Source: Telopea speciosissima
Lineage: Eukaryota > Streptophyta > Magnoliopsida > Proteales > Proteaceae
DNA length: 64,000 bases
Assembly: GCF_018873765.1 (NCBI RefSeq)
Contig: NC_057925.1
Location: 45,291,010 to 45,355,009, forward strand
Reading direction: 5' to 3'
The notes beneath the pieces are model-generated. The model ran no database searches, was not told the DNA's origin, and saw only the letters and a list, made by a program, of their open reading frames with translations. Shown in pieces: positions 11,879-23,163 of this stretch. A program made the translations under genes and the position numbers. Position 1 is the first letter of the stretch. Each line of letters opens with the position of its first letter.

Positions 11879-13642
11879 TGAAAAGGGTTTTTTACAATTA
11901 CCACCCCAAAATCTTTACTATCTACTATTATTTCCCTCAAAAAACTTTCAAACAACTGTTACCCCCCTCTGATGAATACTAATCACTAACTGACCCCACT
12001 GTTATATTTCCGTAACGGTGGGGGTTAGTCGTGACAGTGTGCCGTTGTCATGAATTTTCAAGGATCAAAATGCCCCTTTGGGTTGGTAATTGTAAAAACA
12101 AAAAAAAAAAAAACGCCCATCATCGTGCTTCTCCTTCTCCTTCTTCTTCTTCTTCTTCCTCCTCTACAACCCCAAAATGTGGCTGCCATCAAACCAAAAT
12201 AAAAAACATTGGATGGAATGAAACCACGCCGCGAAGTCTCTCCACCTGTAAAAGGATCATCAGTAAACATCTAATCCCGCAAGCTTCTCCTGAAAAAATT
12301 TTGAATCGTAAACCCTAAATTTGTTATGAACATAAAAATCCTAAATTACCACTGTTCTGACTGCTGCCTGAGAAGAAGAACATTTAAAATCCTCCCTCCA
12401 ATGAGCAAACTCTCTTATTTATTTCCCCCTGTATCCCTTTCTTTACTTTATGATTTCTTCGTGACGCCATGGATGGATGTACACTTGTACAGTGTTAATA
12501 TCGTAAAAGAGAAGGAAAGGGTTTTCGTATTTTGTTTGTTTATTATCAATTTTTGCCTTTTGATTTCAATTATACTTTTTCATGAATTATTTCCCCATTT
12601 TTAGGAAGGATAATAATCTATTCAACTTGAATCAGATACCCCACCAATGTGTGCCATTTAATCTTTCACTTTTAAATTTGAAAGTTAGAAAAAAAATACA
12701 CAATTAGAAAGATAAGATTATTCGATGAAAGATTCTGGGATTCGGGGAGTGAAGGAAGGGTGAAGGAAGCTTTTGTCATTCAAAATAAAAAATGGATGAT
12801 CGATGGATTTGGACTTTTGGAGCAACAGATATTCCTGTAATGGCGATATGGTGTGAAATAATTAAGGGGGGAAGATGAGACATGAAAGGGAACTTATTCT
12901 AAAATGCTGTTGGGTAGTGGATAATGCTTTCAGGTCTCCATTAATGGGTGCATCCAAAGACATTGAAAGGGATAGAGATGAGTGAGCTAGCATATATTAT
13001 GGGATTCTGCTCCTCTCTCTTTTCTCCTCTTCATGCTAATAATAGCTGGATCCATTAACGTGGTGGGTGCTTAAATTTTGCTGCTATTTCTTAATTTTGA
13101 TGTCTCTCAGATTATTAATGAGTGTTTCAGGCGACACAATAACCAAGAAGTGAAAACTGGGATGAATTCCACCAGAGAATATACAAGGAATCACTGCAAA
13201 ATCAGACTCTTAAGCTTGCTTTGGAAGAACCCAGCTGAAGGAAAGGAGATTTATTCTACTCATATCCCCCTCACCAGAGAGAGAGAGAGAGAGAGAGAGA
13301 AAGAAGAGACTTCGCGGCGTGGTTTCATTCCATCCAAGGTTTTTGATTTTGGCATGATGACAGCCACATTTTGGGGTTGCAGAGGGAGAAAGGAGGAGGA
13401 CGGTGATGGTTTTTTTTTTTTTTTTTTTCAATTACCACCCCAAAAGGGTATTTTGGTCCTAGAAAATTCATGACAACGGTACACTGTCACGACTAACTCT
13501 CACCGTTACAGAAATGTAACGGTGGGGATCAATTAGTGATTAGTATTCATCAGAGGGGGGTAACAGTTGTTTGAAAGTTTTTGGGGGAGGGGTAATAATA
13601 GATAGTAAAGATTTTGGGGTGGTAATTGTAAAAAACCCTAAA
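11879..13642. mobile_element. MULE-like non-autonomous element with very long TIRs
   Basis: The outer arms 11885-12254 and about 13309-13638 are reverse complements over some 330-370 bp. The core of the ends is gggttttttacaattaccac on both sides. Flanks carry tatataaa at 11871-11878 and 13643-13650, a probable 8-9 bp target duplication. The arms contain pyrimidine/purine tracts (cttcttctt, gagagaga) and the phrase gtcgtgacagtgtgccgttg. No transposase is seen; the middle (about 12255-13308) has only short frames. Long TIRs with an 8-9 bp duplication suggest Mutator-like elements; the superfamily call is inference. Confidence 0.65.
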
Positions 13643-13856
13643 TATATAAACACTCATATTGCAAAAAAAAAGAGTCACTCAAAGAGGGGGTTTGGACCCT
13701 TGGTTGGCAGTATTCCCCGAACCCTATTGTATACATTGTGTAATATTGTCTATTCTACACATTGTTTTAATACTAACAAACAGAACAAGGCAAGTAAAAC
13801 AAATAAATTATGCACCATGAATGAAGAAACATAATATTCATTAATTATAAAATGAG

Positions 13857-14036
13857 AAAAAGAATGTTGCTTGGTCGTGTGGCTCTTGTGCTTAGACATA
13901 GGAGGAGCATGTGAAATTACAGCCTAGTCATTATTGAAATAAAAAATTTCATCTATGTTGATGCCCCTACGTGTGCTCTCATTGGCCCCTCGTGTTGGTG
14001 TAGGGGCTACACGATCAAGCAGTGATATCTTGCCCT
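13857..14036. mobile_element. Foldback MITE, GGGAAA family (copy B)
   Basis: The left end gagaaaaagaatgttgcttg is imperfectly complementary to the right end, ...gatcaagcagtgatatcttg, then ccc. The internal phrases gatgcccctacgtg and tgtaggggctacac are shared with the copy at 55345-55525. Non-coding. Confidence 0.5.
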
Positions 14037-15434
14037 TATGAAATAGTCTAAGTATATGATAAGTATGGTGATACGTGATAAGACCCAACTCCCAAGTCCC
14101 AACAATAAATGGTAAGTGTGGTGTTACATAAGTACAAAGTGGATCCCCGGAGATGGCTAATATCTATAACTATGACGTGGAGGATCAAGCCTACTCATGG
14201 ACCGATAGTGTTGACATGCATATTTCTCCAACTTTATGACGAATACAGGCCATGTGATAGTGTGCCAGAAGAAATGCTTGAAGTCCTTCAGAGTTGTCTT
14301 GTAAATGTCCTTAGCTACATACTCGATGTAACTTTTCAAAGGGTATATTAGTCATCATACTATGAAGAACCAGTCATTGACCCATTGACTAGATGTTTTA
14401 GCCATCATGTATGACTGGCAGGTGGGCAGACGGGCAGGCTGGGTACGAGAAGAGGTCACCCACAAAAAGCGATCCAATCTATGATTGTAAGTGTCATACT
14501 CAATGTATTTTGCATTTTTTTTCTTTTTTGATGCATCCACAGATTTCAAGAATACTGTCATCCTATCACAACAAACCATATGGTTGATAATGGACTTTCT
14601 CGTAACCCCAATCCATCCATCTCACATGATCATCATTCCATAGTTCTCCCACATCCCCTTCAGGCAATCTACATACTGCTAAAGCCCATGGTTTTATCGG
14701 CCCAAATACACATTCATCACCTCATGTGCAATGGGCCCCTTGACTCCTAGCCCAACCTCAGCTACATATCCATGAGTTCTCAAATAAATGCTCCTAGGGT
14801 TACTCTTCTAGTTGTTTAAGGACTCCTCTGTGTTATTGTATGAGGTAATAAGGAGTACGTTAAGAAGAAACAAGAAAAAGAATTGCAGTGCAGGAATAAA
14901 ACTTATTGAGGCATTTTACAATAAGTTTAGAAGTGTTTTGGAATTTACTGAAACCCTTGTTCATCATCCACGCGCAAGCCATCGTCATCAAAATCGTCAA
15001 TCGGGATCAAAATGAAAATTGGATTTCCTCGAAAACTGATTTGGGTACTTCGCTTGTGCTGAGTGCAGAAAGACATTCTTAATGCAGATTTCAAACAAAC
15101 TTGCCCTTGTTTGTTCTGAATATCTCCAGCTGTTGTTTGTAAGCATTTTCGTGGAGCTTAGCATAATGAAGAGAATCAACATGGAAGAATTTTCTATTAG
15201 CTCGTACAATACAACGTCAATTGATCTTATGGCTTTGCAAAAACTTAATACTTTTGCTATTATTTATCACAATCAGTCTATCATGAATCCAGAGGGTGAA
15301 AGATGAGGCCACCATGGAAACAATCATTTATGCATTTACAACCCAACATTAGAAGACAATAACATCTGCTTCACCAAAACGAGTTCAATAAAGGTTATTT
15401 AACTCTTTTGCTGTTTTAAGGGTCCATGTATAGG
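14037..15434. other. Intergenic, no gene supported
   Basis: Short frames on both strands (for example around 14109-14580) show no domain I know. A small open minus frame near 14360-14560 could be a decayed transposon piece, but I cannot support that. Otherwise nothing is seen. Confidence 0.4.
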
Positions 15435-16131
15435 GTTTCGACTCCTCTACTTCCAAAGATGGTACTTCCATCCTACTTCTGTGCACTCTTAATGTGCCAC
15501 GTGGCCTGACAACCATCCAACGGTCAAAAATGCAAAAATTCAAATTAAAGTGAAAAACACCTGAGATGTGTTTGAACCACCTTAAACTCAAAACCAAATC
15601 CACCCGACCGGTTCAAACACATCAAACCAACCTCTTTCACTCACTCTCACTTCTCCTCTTCTTCCACCAAGCTCCCTTCTCCTCTTCTTCCACCGAAAAT
15701 AGCATACATTTCTTCCACCAAGCTGCCGGACTTGGCACCGAAAATAGCTTACATTCCTCTTCTTCCACCATGCTCCCTTCTCCTGTTTTGGGTTTGGGTT
15801 GGGGTTGGGGTTGGGTTTACCAAAACAGGAGAAGGGAGCATGGTGGAAGAAGAGGAATGTAAGCTAATTCCGGTGCCAAGTCTGGCAGCTATTTTCGGTG
15901 GAAGAAGAGGAGAAGTGAGAGTGAGTGAAAGGGGGTTGGTTTGATGTGTTTGAACCAGTCGGGTGGGTTTGGTTTTGGATTGAAGGTGGTTCAAACACAT
16001 CTCTGGTGTTTTTCACTCTAATTTGAATTTTTGCATTTTTGACCGTTGGATGGTTGTTAGGCTACGTGGCACACTAAGAGTGCATGGAAGTAGGATGGAA
16101 GTACCATCTTTGGAAGTAGAGGAGTCGAATC
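15435..16131. mobile_element. Long palindromic foldback element, about 0.7 kb
   Basis: The left arm 15437-15791 and right arm 15820-16129 are near-perfect reverse complements. The outer ends are ttcgactcctctacttcc and its complement; the inner ends are cctgttttgg and ccaaaacagg. They leave a 28-base loop of GGGTTGGGG type at 15792-15819. Two frames on opposite strands both start MCLNHL and share most residues, which is a by-product of the palindrome, not two genes. The left arm carries an extra internal duplication of a cttcttccacc stretch. No clear target duplication was found. Confidence 0.8.
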
Positions 16132-16678
16132 TCTTCGGAATAACAGATCACCTCAGTGGGTCTAACCAATGTTTTGAAAATCAGAATCGAATCCGAAATT
16201 GTGTTGAATTGCTTCCTTAGCAAGTTCTCACTTGAGTGTTTTATATTGATTACATTATAAGGACATTTGTTAAAAGAATCCAACGGCCAGACAAGTACTA
16301 CAGTTATTGGATTGGTTCATAGGATCAAGAAAAAGAAGAATCTTATTGCTAACAATTGCAGGATTTTTTCCCCTAGATATCTTTGAATTCCGATTAAAAA
16401 GCTCATGATCTGATTATATTTCCAAAAAATGGCAAATTGATCTAGTTCATGTCCCCTTATTGCAAATCACCCAATTCCAAATTAACAATGGCACTGCCTA
16501 ACTGAAAACATCAATACAGTTGGCAGGGTCACAGTAAAAGACTGATTAGTTCACCAATAAATTTTAAGTAGGAGAGGAGGGGTGAGAGGGGAAGAAAAAA
16601 GAAAAAAGAAAAAAGAGAAAAAAGAAAAGAGAAGAGAGAAAAGAGAAGAGAGAGAGAGAGAGTGGCAAAGAGTCTTAC
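16132..16678. other. Intergenic with a purine-rich (GA/GAAAA) tract
   Basis: No gene is seen. A low-complexity purine run occupies about 16570-16663, ending in a GA dinucleotide repeat. Confidence 0.6.
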
Positions 16679-16686
16679 TTGGTGAG

Positions 16687-16962
16687 TAGGGATGTAAATG
16701 AATAGTCGAAATCCGTTTCTGTATCCGTGTCCGTATCTATTTAGCACTATCTGAATCCGTCCGAAAACTAAACAGATACGGATACGGATAAACTATAGCT
16801 ATTCGAAAAGCTATATTTACATGTAAACGGATAAAATATCCAATCCGTATCCGTGTACGTATCCGTTTAGTACTATCCAAATTCGTCCAAAAGCTAATTG
16901 GATGCGGATACGGATACGGATATAGCACTATCTGAGCCGAATCCGACCAGTTTACATCCCTA
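16687..16962. mobile_element. hAT-like MITE
   Basis: The terminal inverted repeat TAGGGATGTAAA is found at both ends. Flanks ttggtgag (16679-16686) and ttggcgag (16963-16970) form an 8-bp target duplication with one mismatch, as expected of hAT elements. The inside is built from many iterations, in both orientations, of a cggatacggat / atccgtatccg motif. Non-coding. Confidence 0.8.
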
Positions 16963-17069
16963 TTGGCGAGCGAAGAAAAAAACCAAAAATTTGAAAAACC
17001 CCCAAGGATGGATTCTTCTCTGTTCCCTTCAGTCAAACTATTCGACAAGTGTCAGCTAAAGAGACAAGG

Positions 17070-17346
17070 AAAGAGTAACATTTTTTTCGATAAAAAGAAA
17101 TTTATTGACGAAGGAGCAAAGTTCCAAAAGAGTCGGCATACAACAAGAGGGGATGTATTAAATTCCTTTGCAGTACTGATGGGACGGCGGTAAACATCCA
17201 ATGGCACAGCAAAGCCTATGTGTGCCATCCAAGGAGAGATAGAAAGGGGAGGGAAAAACCAAAAGTTGGAATCTTGTGGAGTAGACAGCAAATGACGCAA
17301 GTGAATCCGCCACTGCATTTCCTTCCTTCAGGAAAGGGTAACCTCA
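17070..17346 (-). pseudogene. LINE (L1-type) RNase H tail fragment
   Basis: On the minus strand from about 17345, one frame reads FLKEGNAVADSLASFAVYST and then QLLVFPSPFYLSLD. EGNxVADSLA is the end of the RNase H (RVT_3) domain in plant L1 ORF2. Only this C-terminal piece is present. It lies upstream of the GDSL gene. Confidence 0.6.
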
Positions 17347-17662
17347 CATTATCGCACAAAGACAAAGTTGAGGCAGTACAGAGTACACACGATTGCTGGG
17401 TTTCCTATCTCTTCTCCCTCCCCTTATTGTTTGTTGTTCTTTCTTGGTTCTAACATCTACCTTATCTCTCAGACTGGCTCTAAGTAAATAGTCAATCAAA
17501 ATAGTGTGAAGGAGACTCTGGATAAGAGACATATGAACACTGAGAGACGGGCGTTGTGGAAGACTGACTGAGGACTGAAGGGTATAGGTTCTTGGCTTCT
17601 TGCTTAGAGAGTAGAGACAGTACTAGAGAGAGCAATCATAAACTTGACTGAGAAACAAGGTT

Positions 17663-20600
17663 ATGGCTTTGGGGTGGTTTGGAATTAGGAGGGTAATCTG
17701 GGGCTGCCCTTGCCCTTTATTTGGGTTGTTGGTTTTGGGGTTGATGGGCATGGGAAGAGTAGCTGTAGTGGAGAGTTTAAACCTATCATCGTCATCCACT
17801 TCCAAGTTCTCGAGCTGCGAATTCCCAGCGATCTACAACTTCGGGGACTCCAACTCAGATACCGGCGCTAGATCCGCGGCGTTCGATGCGATCCCTCCCC
17901 CCAACGGCGAGACCTTCTTTGGCAAGCCCTCCGGCAGGTCCTGCGATGGCCGTCTCATTATCGATTTCATTGGTGAGCACAGGCCCAACCTCAGTCCCTG
18001 ATTCTTCATTTCATGCCTGAAATTCTAATTTTTTATTTTTTAATGATCGATTCCACTAACTTATCTACTCATCATCGCCACATTCCTGATTCATTAACTC
18101 TACCCAATAGTCTACCACATTCACATTGCGTATTTGCGCTAATCCGTCCAGATCAGGAAGAAATGAGATTAAAATAAATAAATTAAGAGTTTCTACTATG
18201 GTACAATCACCGTATCCGCAATTAATAGCAGACACTGTTGGTCATTAAAAAAAAGAAGAAGAAGAAGAAGAAGGAAGAACCTCTAAGACGAACCTCTGAA
18301 ATCTATATTTTTTTGTATCTTTTTAAGGTTCCAATCCAAAGTGAATCAATTCTCCTCTAATTTAATTATATTTGTTGCTAATGCAAAACTAAAACAAAAA
18401 ATTTGATGTGCAGCGGAGGAATTGGGATTACCGTATTTGAGCGCGTACCTGGACTCAATTGGAACCAGTTTCAGGAAGGGGGCGAACTTCGCCGCAGGAG
18501 GGGCGTCCATTCGCCAAGGAGGTTACAGTCCCTTCCATCTCGATATCCAGATCTCTCAATTTCAACAATTCAAAGCACGCTCTCTGCAACAACTCGCTGC
18601 TGGTAATTTTAATCTCTTATTCACCTCTTTCAACTTTATCTGGTAATCAAAATCCTCTTATTTCACTTGTAAAATCTGCAATAAAGGGAAAAGCGCAGCT
18701 TGCAAGAACAATCTACCGAGACCAGAGGATTTCTCCAAGGCTTTGTACACATTCGATATCGGCCAGAACGATCTCTCCTACGGGTTTCAACACACGTCAG
18801 AAGATCAAGTTCGAGCTTCAGTTCCTGATATTCTCGATCAATTCTCTTCGGCCATTCAGGTACAGAGTGCGTTGGGCTTACGTTCACGTACGGCTTACAG
18901 CCGTCAAGATGGAATCCATGCCATGGGACCCACATGAGGTGGATTCCATCTTTACGGCTGTGAACCGTTCTAGTACGCTCACGTACGTGAACCTGAGCTG
19001 GACTCGTTATTAATTAATTTTAGGATAAATTTCATGGACACCCCCTTTAAGTATGCAAAATGTCACAGACATGCAAAACTTGGGCAAAATATCAACCTTC
19101 CCCCTGATGTTAAGCTCAATTAGCACTCAAAGTTAAAATATCCATTTTACCCCCACTCTGTTCTTCTTCACCATCGTCGATCCAGTGAAAGGTCAGATTC
19201 TTGTGCAGTTCTGTAACTCCGAAGCTCCCACGGTGGAATTTGTAACCCCAGCGCCCAAACTAGGGGTGCCAATAAGCGACGCCGTAAAGTAATCGGAGAT
19301 CCATGGATCTCTTCTTCGACAAGTCTATCACTGTAATTTTTCTGTTTATTCTTCGTCTTCTTCTCTGCTTTTGCTTCTTCTCCTCTACTTCTTCAAAACC
19401 CAGCCAAATCCCTCTTTTCACTTAGCCGAGGCCCTTTTTCCATTGCTCGATTGACACAAATCATTGATGTAGCTGATAATTAACCCAAAAAAAAAAAAAA
19501 AAAAAAAACAAAAACAAAAGAGACACGTAGAGATCTATTTCCAACACAAATGAACTATTGCACCAACAAATAGAAATTATAGTCCTCAACATGGTTGAAA
19601 ACGGGGTTATTTTATTTTTTTGTTTAGACTAAATATTCAGTTCTTATACCCATAAAACAATTTTACACCCACTCCAAACAAGAAGACCATGAACTGAAAC
19701 AAAAAAACTGCAAAAATGGATGATTCAATTGTCGGACATTAGTTCCGCATTACAGCAGAGAATATAAGTCTTTGTCCTGCTGTTTAGAATTGTAGAGACC
19801 TGATAAACCCAAAATCACACCAATCAATCAGAGGTCGCCATGTGTCCCCGGCCCAAGGAGGTAGACCAAGGCCGGGCCAGCGAAAGACCAACTGTGGACG
19901 CGAACCACACGGCCCTCTATGGGTGCGGCCCAAACAACCACCCTCCACGGACCTGGACAAGGATACTACCATCGTCCCCAATAAGAGGTACACCGCCACC
20001 TGGACTCTGTACCACCGTCATAGACAAGACTTCTATCACCTTCAGGACTCTACACCATCCTCCATCAATCACATAATCCAAGACGGACACAAACACTTTA
20101 CATTTATCTATTGGAAACACCATTCCTATCAGGACACTACCTCCCCGTAGAGAAGCAACCAACCATGGAAGACCCTCGACACTCCGAGACTCTATCTACT
20201 AAGGGGATTATTCGCCATCAACTAGGACTCTTCGCATCGCCGTACTCCATTATAAAAAGGAAGGTATGTTACTCCATCAGGCATCTTGAATTCTATTCAC
20301 TCATCTGTTTGCTCAGAGAGATCTAACTTAGGCATCGGAGAGTCCTAGGCCGGAACCACACCAGTTCTCCTTTGTCACCCAGGGTCTTTTGCAGGTTACG
20401 GCACTCGAAGGAAGGACCATCGGACGATTTTCTGACGCAACAAGACCCACCATTCGATTTGATTCTACCAGATGTTCAGCTATTTGTCTTTGACCTTTCA
20501 ATAATAAAGGTAAATAGCTTTGTCCTCTTATCTCACAGGTCTTTTTACTTCAAGCAATAGAAATTCCTTCTCTTGATTCTCACACTGGAGGCCTAGACCT

Positions 20601-21953
20601 CAAACAGAGGACATCGAATTTCCAATACAAAACCTATTTGAAGAAATTCATGAAAGGCTGAGGCGACTTAAAAGCTTAACAACGACCAGATGTTGTAAAC
20701 CAAATGGAATAATTAGAAGCTCCTTATACCTTTATTTCTCTTCCCAGAAACAAAGAAAAGGAACGAAAGCGCTTACGAAATATCCATGTGGACATTGCAT
20801 TCCCTTGAGAAAAAACCGTTGTTCTCTATTTGAACTTTCAAAGCACCATAAGAGAAATCAGGGCTCTTAGGGTTTCTTGTCTGAGGATTAACCATCGAAT
20901 CCAACGTGAGAGGCGGCATACAGTAGAGGCAACAACCACCCTCACCTGATGGGCTTGCAGAAGAAGAACGCTTCTTTCTATATAGCTTCTTCCTGACATT
21001 CCTGAAGAGAGAGACGACCAACAGAGAAGCTTCTTCAGAACTAGTTCAGATGTTCAAGGTTGTGTTGTTGGCCATTACCAGTAACTTTGTCGGAGAAGAT
21101 GAAGGCGCCGTTGAGATCCAACTAGGGTTCAGAGAGTTTGATCGCGAAAGGGAAAGAGAGTTCGACCAATTTTAACTTTGGGTTGACCCTGTGGTAAGGG
21201 TAACTTTATCATTATAAAAAAATTAACAGAGACTTAACTGCAGAGACCTAACAGAGTGGACTAAGTTGATATATATTCATAAAATAAGGGCAGTCTTTGA
21301 TATTTTTTCAAAGTTTGGGGTGTCCGTGACATATCAAATACTTATAGGGGGTGTCCGTGAAATTTGCCCTTAATTTTATAATTTATGTAGCCATTAGTAC
21401 AATAATTAATTACATGTTGGGACTGTAGCGACTTTATGAGGAAGGGGCGAGGACATTTTGGGTACATAATACGGGGCCGGTGGGCTGTTTGCCTTACGCC
21501 GTTATATATTACCCAAACAAGGACGGTTCGCATCTGGACCAGAACGGGTGTGTACGGACCCAAAACGAGGTGGCCCAGGACTTCAACCGGCAGCTTTTGG
21601 ACCGGATCACACTACTCAGGACTCAGTTCCCGCTAGCGGTTTTCACATACGTCGACGTGTATTACGCGAAATATGATCTCATCACCAATGCCATGAATCA
21701 AGGTTTCGTGGACCCACTTAAGTTTTGTTGTGGAAGCTATTACGGCTATCATGTGGATTGTGGGAAGAAGGCAGTGATCAACGGGACCGTCTACGGAAAT
21801 GCTTGTGAGAACCCTAGTAGTTACGTTAGTTGGGATGGGATCCATTACTCTCAGGAAGCCAATCGTCGTGTTGCAATCCGCATCTTTAATGGTTCCTTGT
21901 CCCACCCACCCATTCCTATCACTAAAGCCTGTCACGCTTCCTCGTCTTCATAA
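17663..21953 (+). CDS. GDSL esterase/lipase, four exons
   Basis: Exons 17663-17972, 18414-18602, 18687-18859 and 21429-21953 splice in frame to 398 residues with GT-AG introns throughout. The product is a secreted SGNH/GDSL acyl hydrolase of the plant ENOD8/At5g14450-like group; the substrate is unknown. A hydrophobic N-terminus (residues 14-37) fits a signal peptide. Block I FGDSNSDTG carries the catalytic Ser63. Block II is GANFAAGGAS with the oxyanion Gly126. Block III GQND carries Asn194. Block V DGIHYS carries Asp360 and His363. Length and the four-block order are normal for plant GDSL proteins. The chosen ATG gives the signal peptide; no other in-frame ATG before Ser63 does so as well. 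Intron 3 (18860-21428) is enlarged by a MITE and a MULE-like element that contains a solo LTR, yet all catalytic residues and splice sites are intact. No TATA box is obvious. Confidence 0.92.
18876..18998. mobile_element. Small foldback MITE in GDSL intron 3
   Basis: The left arm (gcttacgttcacgtac ... cagccgtcaagatggaatcc) is complementary to the right arm (ggattccatctttacggctg ... gtacgtgaacctgagc). About 120 bp, non-coding, just inside the intron donor. Confidence 0.65.
19023..21369. mobile_element. MULE-like element in GDSL intron 3
   Basis: An exact 9-bp target duplication, ttaatttta, lies at 19014-19022 and 21370-21378. The ends are inverted repeats of about 80-90 bp: ggataaatttcatggacacc on the left, and gggcaaatttcacggacacc on the right read in reverse. 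A 9-bp duplication with long TIRs is the Mutator signature. No transposase is visible. The interior holds gene-like GC-richer stretches (19150-19440, 20770-21180) that could be captured host sequence, plus a solo LTR. It accounts for most of the 2.57-kb intron. Confidence 0.8.
19801..20442. mobile_element. Solo LTR (probably Ty3/gypsy) inside the MULE-like element
   Basis: Begins TGATAAACCC and ends GACGCAACA (TG...CA). It is flanked on both sides by AGACC (19796-19800 and 20443-20447), a 5-bp target duplication. It is 642 bp, with a TATA-like tataaaaagg near 20252 and a downstream gcatcggagagtcc...ggccgg phrase resembling gypsy (Tat-type) LTRs I know. No internal region is present, so it arose by LTR-LTR recombination. 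Confidence 0.75.
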
Positions 21954-22453
21954 ATCATAACCCCATCGCCTCATCTCTCTCAAATAATGTCTCAAAACTC
22001 TCAAATCTTATTTGAATTTTGTAAGCTAAGTAGTGTAGTGAATAGTGATGGGACACGTACACATTCAGCCACGTGGCAGATCTGATGATTGAGCTGGGTT
22101 GGATGTAATTCAATTTGTGTTTGCTATGAACGTATAGCGAGAGTTTTTTCCCACGCCACATCAATGGCGGTGCAAGATGGTATCATTCACATAGGTCTTT
22201 ACGGTCAAGAGAGGAAAAATAAATAATAATTAAAAGGAAGCTGGTTGGGCATGTCACTAACTTTCAATTTGTATTTGGTATAAACGTATAGGCAAGGGGT
22301 CCTTTTTCAAAGTAGGAAGAGAGAGGATGACACATGCTAAGCGAGATATCGGGTTAGCCTTAACATATACACTCACAATTTTTAATTACAACACTTTCAA
22401 AATTAAGATGGCCCAACTGAATTTCAAACAAGACTTGAAGACAACCCCATGGC
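21954..22453. other. 3' flank of the GDSL gene
   Basis: AT-rich, with no gene. The 3' untranslated region of the GDSL gene should lie here; no single polyadenylation signal stands out. Confidence 0.5.
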
Positions 22454-22559
22454 CATGTGAAAGGATTCTTATCGCCCCCAGTACTAGGGGCGGTCCAGTG
22501 CCCATTGTGCGATTGGGCACTGCCCATGTGTGCACAGTAGGGGGCGATAATTTTCCATG
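22454..22559. mobile_element. Tiny palindromic element
   Basis: catgtgaaaggattcttatcgccccc is answered at the other end by the complement of acatggaaaattatcgcccc. An inner inverted pair, agtgccca ... tgggcact, forms a second stem. About 105 bp, non-coding. Confidence 0.55.
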
Positions 22560-22585
22560 TAACCTCCTCATTCTTTGGTATAAAC

Positions 22586-23077
22586 CTACTTAACTCCTCC
22601 GAACTTGTCCAGACTTCGATCTGTTGGCTTGAATCCCAATTGCCATCTTGTGTTGAGTCCTTGAAGCATACTCCTTGCCTTTGCTTCAATTTCTTGTCCT
22701 ATAAAACCATTGTCCAGCCCCACAAACATAAACTGGTCTTGATAGGTAACAATTGCTTCCCATCCAATTTCAAAAGAATTTCTATCAAAACTTCTAGCAC
22801 AAATCAAAAGAGGATGACCTTTGGTAGGTATACATTTGGAACCAAATAAGTCTTTAAGAATTGATAAAGAGGGAAAAGGTACATCAGAAGTTGGCAAGGC
22901 GGATGTTACATAAGTCACTATCCACTGAGATATATTTGACATAATCTGCATAGGATTAGGTTTCAGCTTTATTGAAGTGTACCTGGTTTTTATGAATCCA
23001 CACAAAATAATAGGTGATAGTGATAGGGAAGAATCGTTAAAGATCGAAATGCAAAGAGTTATCTCAAAAAAACCCAA
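22586..23077 (-). pseudogene. LINE RNase H-like (RVT_3) fragment
   Basis: A minus-strand frame reads RNSFEIGWEAIVTYQDQFMF and then GQEIEAKARSMLQGL. This resembles the middle of an RVT_3 RNase H domain, where an acidic residue sits in the E(A)EAxALLxGL helix. There is no reverse transcriptase nearby, and the usual first Asp region is poorly kept. It ends close to the tRNA gene. The call is tentative. Confidence 0.4.
23066..23072 (-). terminator. Pol III terminator of tRNA-Leu
   Basis: A run of seven T on the minus strand starts 11 bases after the tRNA 3' end, the normal Pol III stop signal. Confidence 0.8.
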
Positions 23078-23082
23078 TTTTA

Positions 23083-23083
<1 letters not shown>

Positions 23084-23163
<80 letters not shown>
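23084..23163 (-). tRNA. tRNA-Leu (UAG)
   Basis: Reading the minus strand: acceptor GACAGTT pairs with AGCTGTC with discriminator A. The D-arm is GGCCGAGTGGTCTAAGGC. The anticodon stem CCAGA/TCTGG encloses loop TTTAGGC, giving anticodon TAG. A class II variable arm TCCGAAAGGGC follows, then the T-arm with GTTCAAATC. It is 80 nt without an intron and without encoded CCA, as in nuclear genes. Internal A box (TGGCCGAGTGG) and B box (GGTTCAAATCC) are intact, so it is likely transcribed by Pol III. Confidence 0.95.

Noticed and set aside
12031-13473. Pairs of mirrored frames such as KKKKNAHHRAS and GCHQTKIKN on both strands
   Set aside because: Products of the long inverted repeats of the MULE-like element, not genes.
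14109-14579. Open frames on both strands, possibly a decayed transposase
   Set aside because: No motif or domain I can name; coding evidence insufficient.
15566-16000. Two similar proteins encoded on opposite strands (MCLNHL...)
   Set aside because: Explained completely by the palindrome at 15435-16131.
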